64,000 nt of DNA, from the NCBI RefSeq assembly GCF_018139145.2, contig NC_059477.1, forward strand, positions 44,879,600-44,943,599. The letters are read 5' to 3'. Shown in pieces: positions 25,275 through 34,950 of this stretch. Under the pieces are notes generated by a model, which ran no database searches, was not told where the DNA came from, and saw only the letters and a program-made list of their open reading frames with translations. This DNA comes from Gymnogyps californianus (lineage: Eukaryota; Chordata; Aves; Accipitriformes; Cathartidae). A program made the translations under genes and the position numbers. Each line of letters begins with the position of its first letter. Position 1 is the stretch's first letter.

Positions 25275-26270
25275 TCAGACTTCCCCATCTTTCCGCATCA
25301 CCCACCAAGTGCATCCAGGTCCTTGAGCAAAAGCAATCCCACGAATGGGTTTGCCTTTGCCTGAGGCAGGAGTAACCCAGACTATCTTCCCTAGAATATT
25401 TTTTATGTGCACTACAGGGACCTTATCCCCTTCTACAGTACGTAAAAGTTCTGATTGGGCAGGGCCAGCCCGATTGGCAGATCCTCTAGTGTTGACTAAC
25501 TGGGTGGCCTTTGCTAAATGTGTATCCCAATGTTTAAAGGTCCCACCACCCATTGCTTTCAATGTAGTCTTTAACAACCCATTATATCGCTTGATTTTCC
25601 TGGAGGCTGGTGGATGATAAGGGATGTGATACACCCACTCAATGCCATGCTCTTTGGCCCAGGTGTCTATGAGATTGTTCCGGAAATGAGTCCCATTGTC
25701 TGACTCAATTCTTTCTGGAGTACTGTGTCGCCATAAGATTTGCTTCTCAAGGCACAGGATAGTGTTCCGGGCGGTGGCATGGGGCACAGGATATGTTTCC
25801 AGCCAGCCAGTGGTTGCTTCCACCATTGTAAGCACATAGCGCTTGCCTTGGCGGGTTTGTGGGAGTGTGATGTAGTCAATCTGCCAGGCCTCCCCATATT
25901 TATATTTCAGCCATCGTCCCCCATACCAAAGAGGCTTTAACTGCTTGGCTTGCTTAATTGCAGCGCATGTTTCACATTCATGGATAACCTGTGCGATAGT
26001 GTCCATGGTCAGGTCCACCCCTCGATCATGAGCCCATCTATATGTTGCATCTCTTCCCTGATGACCTGAGGTGTCATGGGCCCACCGAGCCAGAAATAAT
26101 TCACCCTTATGTTGCCAATCCAGATCCACCTGAGCCACTTCAATCCTAGCAGCCTTGTCTACCTGTTGATTGTTTTGATGTTCTTCAGTGGCCCGGCTCT
26201 TGGGTACGTGGGCATCTACATGACGTACTTTCACAACCAAGTTCTCTAGCGGGCAGCAATATCTTGCCAC
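25275..26270 (-). pseudogene. pol: Provirus integrase region (pol C-terminus), catalytic Glu replaced
   Basis: The frame is open for about 330 codons. The first ~40 residues hold the end of RNase H, including a VRHVDAHVP-type histidine motif. The integrase follows with a zinc-binding module (RWAHD...GHQG, then CETC), a core with the first Asp in WQIDYI and the second in IESDNGTHF, and a basic C-terminal part. Exactly 35 residues after the second Asp, where the DD35E catalytic Glu belongs, the codon gives Lys (SRKIKRYNG). An active strand-transfer enzyme is therefore not expected. The 5' side overlaps the RNase H frame in a different phase, so an indel near 26,250 separates the two. The first in-frame start is GTG, so this was part of a Pol polyprotein and not a separate gene. 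Confidence 0.9.
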
Positions 26271-26650
26271 AATGGGGCAGCCCAGATGGGTTTACCTCTG
26301 CGTTGCCAGTTACTCTGCTTCCATTGCTGCAACCACCCCCACAGAGCATTTGCCACCATCCATGAGTCAGTATAGAGATAAAGTATTGGCCATTTTTCTC
26401 TTTCTGCAATGTCTAAAGCCAGCTGGATGGCTTTCACCTCTGCAAACTGACTTGATTCACCTTCTCCTTCTGCAGTTTCTGCAACTTGTCGTATAGGACT
26501 CCATACAGCCGCCTTCCACCTCCGATGCTTTCCTACGATGCGACAGGACCCATCAGTGAACAGGGCATATTGCCTCTCATTTTCTGGCAGTTTATTATAC
26601 AGTGGGGCCTCTTCAGCACACGTTACCTCCTCCTCTGGTGATATTCCAAA
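26246..26650 (-). pseudogene. pol: Provirus RNase H region, frameshifted on both sides
   Basis: The frame between the RT and integrase blocks carries RNase H landmarks: FTDGSC with the first acidic residue, SSQFAEVKAIQLAL with the Glu, and LYTDSW with the next Asp. It is in a different phase from RT (shift near 26,650) and from integrase (shift near 26,250), and ends in a stop at 26,246-26,248. In a functional element these parts form one polyprotein. Here two small indels break it into three frames. Confidence 0.85.
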
Positions 26651-27975
26651 AATCTTTGCCTTCTGGCCAGTCTGTGATCACTTCCAGAATTCCTGGGCGA
26701 CTAAGGTTTCCTATTCGACTTTGTTGTGTGATCAGTGCAACCCACTTACTCAATGTAGCATCAGCTGCATGATGTGTAGAAGGGACCTTCCCTTTGAACA
26801 TCCAGCCTAGCACTGGCAGTCGGGGTGCCAACAGGAGCTGTGTTTCAGTACCATCCACTTCTGAAGCAGCTCGAACTCCTTCATATGCTGCTAATATCCC
26901 CTTTTCAGTTGGAGTATAGCGGGCCTCAGATCCCCGATATCCCTGACTCCAAAACCCTAGAGGCTGACCTCGGGTCTCCCCAGGTGCCTTCTGCCAGAGG
27001 CTCCAGGTAGGGCCATTCTCCCTGGCTGCAGTATAGAGCACATTTTTAACATCTGGTCCTGCCCGGACTGGCCCAAGGGCTACTGCATGAACTATCTCCC
27101 GTTTGATCTGTTCAAAGGCTTGTTGTTGCTCAGGGCCCCATTTAAAATCGTTCTTCTTCCGGGTCACTTGATAGAGAGGGCTTACAATCAGACTATAATT
27201 TGGAATATGCATTTTCCAAAAACCTACAACACCTAAGAAAGCTTGCGTTTCCTGTTTACTAGTTGGTGGGGACATAGCTGCTATTTTGTTGATCACATCC
27301 ATTGGGATATGACGACGTCCATCTTGCCATTTTATTCCTAAAAACTGCATGTCCTGTGCGGGTCCCTTCACCTTACTTTGTTTTATGGCAAAACCGACTT
27401 TCAGAAGGATTTGGATTATTTTCTCCCCTTTCTCAAAAACTTCTTCTGCTGTGCTGCCCCATACAATGATGTTGTCAATGTACTGCAGGTGTTCTGGAGC
27501 TCCACCTTTTTCCAGTGCATTTTGGATTAGTCCATGGCAAATGGTGGGACTGTGTTTCCACCCCTGGGGCAGTCAATTCCAGGTGTACTGGACGCCCCTC
27601 CAAGTGAAAGCAAACTGTGGCCAGCACTCTGCTGCCAAAGGGATTGAGAAAAATGCATTGGCAATATCAATTGTGGCGTACCACTTGGCTGCCTTTGACT
27701 CCAGTTCATATTGAAGTTCTAGCAGGTCTGGCACAGCAGCACTCAGCAGTGGCGTGACTTCATTCAGGCCACGATAGTCTACTGTTAGTCTCCATTCTCC
27801 ATTAGACTTTCGCACTGGCCATATGGGGCTGTTAAAGGGTGAGCGAGTCCTGCTGATCACTCCTTGGCTCTCCAGTCAATGAATCAGCGTATGGATGGGA
27901 ATCAGGGAGTCTCGGTTGCTGCGATATTGCCGCCGGTGCACCGTTGTGGTAGCGATTGGCACCTGTTGTTCTTGA
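26613..27975 (-). pseudogene. pol: Provirus reverse transcriptase region, two stops and a changed catalytic site
   Basis: The RT domain is recognisable from the fingers (SPIWPVRKSNGEWRLTVDYR), through the palm (YATIDIANAFFSIPL, with the first catalytic Asp) and on through the connection region (TSKQETQAFLGVVGFWKMH, FKWGPEQQQAFEQIK). The central catalytic tetrad, normally YIDD or YMDD, reads YIDN (codons at 27,471-27,482), so the last metal-binding Asp is Asn. Two in-frame TGA stops lie at 27,876-27,878 and 27,573-27,575; from 27,572 to about 26,650 the frame is open. The upstream protease is in another phase, so an indel lies near 27,975. Confidence 0.92.
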
Positions 27976-28393
27976 CCCTCAGCAACCCCACAACAGAAGG
28001 GTCCTCAGAGAGACCAGGTAAGGTGGACAACTGTTCAATTTCCTCTGTCTCCAAGGCAGCTATACCAAAGGCCCACCGATACCCCTTTGGGTCTTTAAAA
28101 TACCCTCTCCTGAGATAGTCTATGCCAAGGATGCATGGGGCCTCTGGGCCAGTCACAATGGGGTGTTTCTGCCACTCATTCCCAGTTAGGCTTATTTCAG
28201 CCTCCAATACAGTTAGCTGTTGAGATCCCCCTGTCACACCAGAGATACAGATGGGTTCTGCCCCTTTATAACTTGATGGCATTAGAGTACACTGTGCACC
28301 GGTATCCACTAGAGCCTTATACTCCTGTGGGTGTGATGTGCCAGGCCATCGAATCCACACAGTCCAATAAACCCGGTTGTCCCTTTCCTCCAC
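27902..28393 (-). pseudogene. pro: Provirus aspartic protease region
   Basis: This frame has a retroviral protease active site (ALVDTGAQCTLMP) about 27 residues in, followed by the flap-side and ILGIDYLRRG motif typical of retropepsins. Its length (about 160 codons including downstream linker) fits a protease at the N-terminus of Pol. The frame runs past the domain into an out-of-phase tail and stops at 27,902, while the RT frame starts in another phase near 27,975. The active-site triad itself looks intact. It follows gag with a stop and phase change between them. Confidence 0.88.
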
Positions 28394-28440
28394 CTGGCTG
28401 GAGGCAGGGCCCCTCTAATCCTGGTCAGAGTATTTGTTAC

Positions 28441-30450
28441 TCACTTCTTGTAAAAATGACTTAGAGGTCCCTTCAAGAGGGTCAGAAGCCCTTCTACTTT
28501 GTCTGGAAACCAGAGCGGCATTTTCCTGGAAGAATCCCCTTTTCTGGTTGTTTTTCCTTGCAATTCATGTACCCGTGCATCTAGGACCGAGGTAGGTTTT
28601 CTATCCCACTTCCTCATGTCCTCTCCGTGGTCACGCAGGTAAAACCACAGGGTACCCCATGGTGTATACCTTCTATATTCTCTCTCTTGATCAGAGGAAT
28701 GCTCACTCCTAATAGCTGAGATATTGGTCTGTACAGGTGGGGAGTAGGAGGTTTTGATCAGTTCAATCAGTTCTTCGGACTTTTCGGACAGTTTTTTCCA
28801 CAGCCGAGACACAGGCTCGTAGGGATGAAGAGAGATTTTCTTCATGTTGCCCGAGTTGGCGAGCCATTTCATCCACTGTCGGTGCCTCTTTGTCTTTCCA
28901 AGTTAGTACTGCCAATGGGTTGGCATACGATGATGGTGCGCTCCGTACAAACTTCCGCCACATGGTCCTGTGCATTGAACTTCATCTGGATCTCTGGGTA
29001 ATTGTAAACTGTCCGGGTCATAATAAATCATCTCTAGCACAGCTAATTCCCTCAGGTACTGGATACCTCTTTCCATGGTGGTCCACTTGCCTGGTTGACA
29101 TATAACATCTTCCTTGAAGGGATACCTTTCCTTCACACTTGACAGGAGTCGCCTCCAGAGGCTGAGGGCTTGTGTCCCTTTTCCAATCGCCTTATCAATG
29201 CCACCTTCCCTAGCAAGTGATCCCAGCTGCTTGGCTTCCTTACCCTCTAATTCCAGGCTACTAGCCCCATTGTCCCAGCATCGGAGCAGCCAGGTGATAA
29301 TGTGCTCACCTGGACGACGGCTGAAATCTTTTCGCATATCCCGCAGCTCACTCAGGGATAGAGATCGGGTGATTATTTCTGGTTCTGCCTCTTCCTCCTG
29401 TTCTCGTGATGGCCCTGGTTCATCTTCATCCTTCGCTAAATGAACTGATTTTTTTGTATATTTCTTCTTCTGTATAGGAGTGACTGATACTGGCACAGGT
29501 TGGTTCTCTGGTTCAGCCGCAGTGCCTGTCGCAGGGGTCGGAGTAGCCGCAGCGCCTGTCGCAGGGGTCGGAGTAGCCGCAGCGCCTGTCACAGGGGTCA
29601 GAGTAGCCGCAGTATCTGTTGTGGGGGCTGGAGTAGCTGTCTTGTGTGTTGCTGGGGTTGCAGTAGCCGCTGTGTCTGTTGGAGGGGTTGGAGTAGCCAC
29701 AGTATCTGTCGGTCTGTTTTCCCTCCCTTCCCCCTGAGGGTGCTGCACAGTATCAAGCAGTGTTTGGTAGATACTAGCCAGGGCCCAGCACAGTGCGATA
29801 AGTTGTGCCTCTTTGGAATCGCCACAGCATTTTCCTTTCAGATAGTCTATCACTTTATCAGGGTCCTGTAGTTGTTTGGGAGTGAAGTTCCAAACCATTG
29901 GAGGTGAGAAGTTCTCTAGATACCTGCCCATTTTCTCCCACATGCCATGCCACCCATGGCTATTAAGCCTCGGGGCAGATTTCTGAAAGGTATTCTTAAA
30001 CAGTTGTTTAACCTTAAACAAGACCTGGAACACATTCAGGAGACATAACAATAGGAACATGCTGGTTTGAACATCCCAAGGATATTCAAAATTCTCAAGA
30101 GCTACTGTAATTTGCCTGGAGGAGAAGGGGAAGCTGAAGAAATGTGTCTCCCCCGTGGCTTGGCTCTCCGATGAGAAAAGGTACAAGGTGTAATTATTAA
30201 TAGTTTCTGATAGACGGCTCCCAAAGTACGGAGATGACGGCAATGCTGAGTACAAATACCAGATTAGTTTCACGACCAGCAATTCTATCATATCGTAAGC
30301 CAGTGTTACAAAGTAGAACAACATGATAACTCTGGCCCAGTTCCCACGGGTGATAAACAGCACAACAGGGAGCATATACTGCAAGTAAGGTATTACATAC
30401 TGCACCTTTAAGAACAAGTACACCAACTTTGAGAGCAAATACATCAACAT
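28441..30450 (-). pseudogene. gag: Provirus gag with hydrophobic N-terminus, interrupted near its C-terminus
   Basis: The first ATG is at 30,448-30,450, about 100 bp past the primer site; the frame extends upstream to a TTG four codons earlier. Residues 1-70 are strongly hydrophobic (segments about 4-33 and 41-70) and a third segment lies near 131-147. An acidic and Thr/Pro/Ala-rich repeat region follows (about 240-320), then a capsid-like region (about 345-490; SLSELRDMRKDF, TWLLRCWDNGA, SLWRRLLSSVKERYPF) resembling ERV-L Gag. The main frame stops at 28,903. Between about 28,970 and 28,790 a different phase looks more protein-like (28,975-28,763, heptad-like), after which the original phase resumes to 28,441. 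Two compensating indels are therefore likely. No CCHC zinc knuckle is seen. Confidence 0.82.
29515..29720 (-). repeat. 30-bp tandem repeat inside gag
   Basis: The unit AGTAGCCGCAGCGCCTGTCG (first 20 bases; full unit 30 bp) recurs about six to seven times with increasing divergence to the right. It encodes a ten-residue Thr/Pro/Ala-rich repeat in Gag. Repeat-number change by whole units would keep the frame. Confidence 0.85.
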
Positions 30451-30545
30451 TGTGACCAGCAACTATTGAACTAATATAATGTATGTTTATAACAAATTTG
30501 TTCTAACACATTCCAGTCAGATTTGTCGTTATCTCAACCCGTCGT

Positions 30546-30563
30546 GCCCCATGTTGGGCACCA
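30546..30563 (-). promoter_or_regulatory. Primer-binding site, tRNA-Lys type
   Basis: The minus strand reads TGGTGCCCAACATGGGGC, 8 bases downstream of the 5' LTR. It matches, with small differences, the lysine (Lys1,2-type) primer sites known from betaretrovirus-like elements. Confidence 0.75.
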
Positions 30564-30571
30564 AAAAGGAC

Positions 30572-31150
30572 TGTCGTGGTTTAACCCCAGCCGGCAGCTA
30601 AGCACCACGCAGCCGCTCACTCACTGCCCCCCCACGCCTGGGATGGGGGAGAGAATCAGGAAAAAAACCTCGTGAGTTGAGATAAAGACAGTTTAATAGG
30701 ACAGAAAGGAATGAAAAACAGTGATAATGATAATAATAATATGACAATAGTAATACTAAAAGAATTAAACTATACAAAGCAAGTGGTGCACAATGCAATT
30801 GCTCACCACTCGTTGACCGATGCCCAGTTAGTTCCCGAGCCGTGATCCCCCTCCCAACCGGCTCCCCTAGTTTATATACCGGGCATGATGTCATATGGTA
30901 TGGAATAGCTCTTTGGCCAGTTTGGGTCAGCTGTCCTGGCTGTGTCCCCTCCCAGCTTCTTGTGCCCCTCCAGCCTTCTTGCTGGCTGGGCATGAGAAGC
31001 TGAAAAATCCTTGACTTAGTATAAACACTACTTAGCAACAACTAAAAACATCAGCGTGTTATCAACATTATGTTCCTACTAAATCCAAAACACAGCACTA
31101 TACCGGCTACTAGGAAGAAAATTAACTCTGTCCTAGCTGAAACCAGGACA
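30572..31150 (-). mobile_element. 5' LTR of the provirus
   Basis: A 579-bp LTR is paired with 24,137-24,715. On the minus strand it has the TATA box TATATAAAC (30,870-30,878) and the ATTAAA signal (30,692-30,697). Single-base differences from the 3' LTR include changes near the AACGTT/AACATT and AACGCTG/AACTCTG positions and length changes in C and A runs. Confidence 0.93.
30870..30878 (-). promoter_or_regulatory. LTR promoter TATA box
   Basis: TATATAAAC on the minus strand lies downstream of a TGACATCA element in the 5' LTR. The position relative to the ATTAAA signal (about 175 bp downstream) fits a U3-R organisation. Confidence 0.7.
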
Positions 31151-31155
31151 CTCCT
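31151..31155. repeat. Target-site duplication, right (CTCCT)
   Basis: The second copy of CTCCT directly abuts the 5' LTR. Beyond it the sequence (AATTCCTCTACTCCC) continues the interrupted host repeat, and the same continuation is found unbroken near 37,343. Confidence 0.85.
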
Positions 31156-31850
31156 AATTCCTCTACTCCCTATAACGATGGCTTCCGAGTCCTTTCTTAT
31201 ACTCCACAGCACTCTTGTAGCGCTTTAGCTCCTTTTTGATTTTATTTTTTTGTGCTCTTATCTTACTCTTTGCCATTTAGAATGCCGTCATTCAACCCCC
31301 AGCCCTGGGACAACATCTGTACTTTGTTGAAATCCCCTTCAGGGTTCCTCATTGTTACCTCTGAGGCTTCTTTGGTCTCTCAGGCCCCCTCGGGACTCTT
31401 TCCGCTCCCTTTGCCGAGCTCTTGCAAGACATCTCCCATGCCCTAGAGCCCTGTTTTAGCTCAGGAGGGCACTTTGCACCCCTCTCTTCCCCTCAGAACC
31501 CTTCCTGAGTCTGCATCTGTTACCCCAGTCAGTCTTTCTGTCCTCTTGTCCATTTGGTGCACCTCCATTCAGTCCCCAGTCCCCTGAGGACGCCTGTACT
31601 TTGTTCAATTCCCTTTTGAGCTCATTGCGTCCCCAAGACTTCTTGGTCTCTCTGGCCCCTTCAGGATCTCTCTAATCCCTGTGACGATGCCTCTTGTTCT
31701 GTCAGAACCTTTTCCGAAGCCATCTTTGTGCTCCACAGCCGTCTTTTTGTTTTCTGTCTTACAGTACACTTCTATTGGGTACCTGGTACCCCAAAGATGT
31801 CTATCGTCAGCTCAGATCTCCTCTTGAGGTTTTTCAGAGAAGGCAATGGC
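31156..31850. repeat. ~270-bp CT-rich repeat, continued right of the provirus
   Basis: The host repeat interrupted by the provirus resumes here, with CATCTGTACTTTGTTGAAATCC near 31,313 and CCTGTACTTTGTTCAATTCCC near 31,590, about 275 bp apart. It also corresponds to 37,345-38,030. Confidence 0.8.
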
Positions 31851-32520
31851 CTTCATCTATTTTTATCAACACATCTCCGTGGTGTTTTTTGTTGTGTTTT
31901 GCAATTAATTTTTGTTCTAGCTGTTTAGGTGTTAATTGGGCTGCTTCATACAGTGTCTGATACGTTTCTTGTATTTCCATGGTTTTTTGGTGTTTTCTGT
32001 TCTTTAGGACTCATCTAGTTCTGTTAAGGGAGTCGCTCAGAGAGACCGCCAAGGTGACTCTGAATCATCGGCGATTTACCATAAATAATTTGCTTTGCAA
32101 CTGGAGATATTTTTGAGAAAGGATTCTTATGTGATCTAATTCTGCTTTGTCATTTGGTCCTATCCAGAAGGTAGTTCTGGTAGAAGTTAGGTAGTATGTA
32201 TGGTCTTGCTAGAAACGAAGTGTAACTCCATAGAATTTTGGGTTTTTTTATAGGAAACTAAAGCACACCATTTTTTATAACAATATTTTTATTGCATTTA
32301 ATGAACTACTTTCATACATAGCTTAGTAGGACATCTATCTACGCTCCAGAAAAATTAAGTCTAATTCCCTACCCGGTCACATTGCTGATGCAGTGTAGAT
32401 GTAGTTGCAGTAAAAAAGCAGGTATCATCATTTCCAGTAAGGGTCGCTTATCTCTGTTCAGTGCTTTGCACACTGTAAACTGAAGGCAGATGAGAAAATT
32501 CCCTGCTGCTCCTCTGGCCG
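31851..32520. other. Low-copy sequence, no gene identified
   Basis: This AT-richer stretch leaves the CT-repeat composition. It is shared with 38,031-38,690. No open frame of convincing length, no splice chain and no recognised element was found. Confidence 0.5.
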
Positions 32521-32715
32521 CCTTTATGTCTTCTGGTGGTTGGCCCCTCCCCTTTCCCAGGGGATTGTGGGAAGGGTGGTGGGCAGCACCTGGGGTATAT
32601 GAGCCACAGCCTCTGTTCAGGGAGGTCATTGTGCTCCTTGGCTTCTACTGGTGTCAGTGCTCTGCTGTTCCTTCAGTTGATGGCAGGTTTTGAGTTGTCT
32701 AAGCTGTTTGGGCAG
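32521..32715 (+). promoter_or_regulatory. Candidate TATA promoter and first exon, copy 1
   Basis: A GC-box-like CCCCTCCCCTTTCCC lies near 32,545 and a TATA-like GGTATATGAG near 32,595. A stretch follows that ends at GGGCAG/GTGTGT near 32,714, a possible weak donor. The equivalent of the better downstream donor of copy 2 is missing here. Inference from motif spacing only. Confidence 0.3.
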
Positions 32716-33600
32716 GTGTGTGTTGGCATTTAGAGAAGTAGAGGTGTCTGGGTTTTTTTGCTGTATACTGTGTTGGTTGCTGTGATGGTGAGGTTATCTG
32801 GCAGGGGTTAGGGTGAGTATCTTGTATGCATCTGTATATGGAGTTTTGGCATTTCTCAAGAAAGGGGCAGGGACCTAAGGCATAATGTCTTTCAGGGTAT
32901 GGGATGGCTTTCCTGATCGCCCACAGAGAACCGTGTTGTCCTAGAACCTTTGCAGCTTGTGGCAGGCCCCTCGTAGATTATAATCATCAGGAGTTCACTT
33001 GTGTTGTGGGCCTGCAGCAGAGCCCAGAGTCTGTGGGAAGGTGTAAGATAGGAGGTGGCTGCAGAATGCAGGGTGCGGCTCAGAAGAACAGCTCCTGAGG
33101 AGTGACCAATGCGGGGGGTTCAGGGGTGCAGATACAGGGCAGGAGCTGTCAGGAAGCAGTGGGTTCCTTCCCTGACAGTTCAGGAGGCGAGAAGGGGTTT
33201 TGTAAAGTTTTGAGACTGGGGGATGGCTGGGAAAGGGAGGAGGGTTCGTCAGCCTTTCCCAGACTGGTTTTGCAGTTGGATTTGGATGTTGATGAGGTCT
33301 GTTCTGTTTTAGTTTCCCCGCAGCTGACGGGAGGTACAACAAGGTCACAGGAGACGCGGCGTAAACCATCTGGGCCTCTGCATCTCGATATGCAGGGCTG
33401 AATGTCAGGTGAGTCTCATCTTGTAAAGCATTAGGTACATAAAAATATACCCCCCAGAACTCTGAGGTCTCTGCTGCTCTGTGCCTTTTACTTACTTCAT
33501 TCCCTGACTTAATTTGTGCATCCATCCCTTCACCGTCCATCCGGATGTCACAGTCATTGTTACTTAGAGTCCCTGACCAGGCATTTATTTCCAGCACAGG
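32716..33600. other. Shared low-copy sequence without a supported gene
   Basis: The 200-codon open frame on the minus strand (32,995-33,597) is broken in the paralogous copy, so it is not supported as coding. A possible minus-strand splice donor (GAAGTAAGT) lies near 33,495. Compared with copy 2 this copy lacks roughly 220 bp near 32,750. Confidence 0.4.
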
Positions 33601-34090
33601 TTTGTGTCATTGTCTTCCCTGGAATTTCTTGGAGAAGAGGATGTGTATTATTTGTGCTCATAACAGTCTGCAGCCAGGGGTCATCTTTTATCACAGTCCC
33701 GGGCACGCAAGCTTTTTCTGTTATTCCAGTTTTGCCTTTTTCCTGAAGTGTCCACTGAGGTTTGCTCTAGCATCAGTCATGGCAGTTATGTTCTCTTGTT
33801 CTTGTTTACCTATCGTTTTTTAGCACCAGTATCTGTAGTCATAAGGTGTCCCTTTTAGATCTTTGAGTCACCATGTCACGCCATCGTGGCTTCTCCATCG
33901 GCTGACCGCCACTGTAATTCCCATTAGGGGCTTTGTAGGTGAGGAGGTAGTTTGTGTTGCTTGTTTTCTGTGTACTATACCATATGTTATTCAGGTCTTG
34001 ATGTTCCCACGGTTGTTTTTGTGTTAGGCGAGCACATCGGTGGCTATACCGAGGGTCTTGTGTGCCTCCACTCATCAGCAGAATGCGAAC
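33601..34090 (-). pseudogene. Unidentified coding-like segment, copy 1
   Basis: The minus strand has an open stretch of 78 codons (34,075-33,839) rich in Tyr, Asn, Thr and Trp (for example DLNNIWYSTQKTSNTNYLL). Unlike its surroundings, it is not of repeat composition. The next stretch is open in copy 2 (40,209-39,988) but frameshifted here by one base. I do not recognise the family. It may be a decayed host gene exon or an old viral fragment. Each copy is open in a different part, which argues for decay. Confidence 0.3.
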
Positions 34091-34219
34091 TACTTTTGTG
34101 TTTTTAATGGCAGGCTGTTGTTGGAATCTAGATGGTATTCCTAAACAGAAACAAGACCGCTGGAATTGTTAAGCTGTTGATCAGCATCCGGGTGACATGT
34201 TTGATATTGTTTTTGCAGA

Positions 34220-34572
34220 TGCAGCGGGACGAGCTGTGTGCCAAAGGGCAACAGAGGAGACATGAGCAGAGCGCTGTAAGAAGGTGAGTCGGTGAGTGGT
34301 GTTGGAGGGAAGATGTGACTAGTGGCTTATGACTAGCTTCTAGGTTTTGGGTTACTTTTTTTTATTTTGAAGGTGCAAAGCGGGATATTGGCACCAGAGC
34401 TGATTCGGGCAAGGTGAGCCATGTCTGGTGGGCTGAAGGAGCAGTTATTTTTCAGGTGGTGTTGTGTTGGTGAAGTTGTAAGCATCCCTTGTTGTTTGTG
34501 TTTTACAGGTGGTACCTGAGCCTCAACTTGGCAGCCTGTAAACAGCAGAGGCAGGGCGTGCGAGCAGCCAGG
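34220..34572 (+). other. Three exon-like intervals with consensus splice sites
   Basis: Intervals bounded by AG and GT lie at 34,220-34,283 (TTTTTGCAG before, AAG/GTGAGT after), 34,373-34,413 (TTTTGAAG before, AAG/GTGAGC after) and 34,509-34,572 (TTTTACAG before, AGG/GTAAAA after). The first begins with ATG at its first base. Joined directly to the third interval the frame stays open; with the second included it meets a stop. No homologue is recognised. It may be part of a non-coding or decayed transcript. The interval lies outside the duplicated segment. Confidence 0.4.
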
Positions 34573-34628
34573 GTAAAAGAGCGGGAGATGGGAATCGGTG
34601 CGGACAGGCCGTGGCTTTGGGCAATACC

Positions 34629-34675
34629 TGTCGTGGTTTAACCCCAGTCAGCAGCCAAGGACCACACAGCCTCGC
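34629..34675 (-). mobile_element. LTR end fragment, left of the minisatellite
   Basis: TGTCGTGGTTTAACCCCAGT and the following bases, to about CACACAGCC, match the same end of the provirus LTR. The rest of the LTR is missing, and the C-rich minisatellite takes over directly. Confidence 0.8.
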
Positions 34676-34910
34676 GTCCGCGGGCGGCTCCCGCCCCCCA
34701 CCCGTCCCGCCCCGCGTCCGCGGGCGGCTCCCGCCCCCCGCCCCGCGCCCGTGGGTGGCTCCCCCCCCCCCGCCCCCCCCCCGCCCCCCGCCCCGCGCCC
34801 GTGGGTGCTCCCCCCCCCCCCGCCCCCCGCCCCGTGCCCGTGGGTGGCTCCCCCCCCCGCCCCCCGCCCCGCGCCGTGGGTGGCTCCCCCCCCCCCCCCC
34901 CCCCCCCCCC

Positions 34911-34950
<40 letters not shown>

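Larger units (their letters stand above)
24137..31150 (-). mobile_element. ERV-L-like endogenous retrovirus, full-length but degraded, minus strand
   Basis: A 7,014-bp provirus reads right to left. It has paired 579-bp LTRs, 5-bp CTCCT duplications, a lysine-type primer site, gag, protease, reverse transcriptase, RNase H and integrase in the standard order, and a short purine-rich tract before the 3' LTR. No env frame is present between integrase and the 3' LTR (about 560 bp), in keeping with ERV-L elements. The two LTRs differ by about a dozen substitutions by eye plus several short indels. All coding regions carry breaks, described separately. Membership of the ERV-L (class III) group is inferred from the protease, RT and integrase character and the capsid-like part of gag. 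Confidence 0.93.
31156..34085. repeat. Local duplicon, copy 1 (right part)
   Basis: This segment is collinear with 37,343-40,497 at high but imperfect identity by eye (for example the shared stretches at 32,040-32,100 and 38,210-38,280, and at 33,180-33,340 and 39,620-39,780). Similarity ends just after the CATCAGCA word near 34,080 and 40,490. The pairing also extends left across the provirus (24,056-24,136 with 37,256-37,340) and into the ~85-bp repeats (about 20,600-21,545 with 36,451-37,255). Confidence 0.87.

Noticed and set aside
29480..29871. Plus-strand open frames over the provirus gag repeat (Val/Ala/Gly-rich)
   Set aside because: They are antisense shadows of the gag 30-bp repeat, which has a clear coding sense on the minus strand.
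32995..33597. 200-codon minus-strand open frame
   Set aside because: The paralogous segment at 39.5-40.0 kb has several stops and frameshifts in the equivalent frame, and only its first part looks protein-like.
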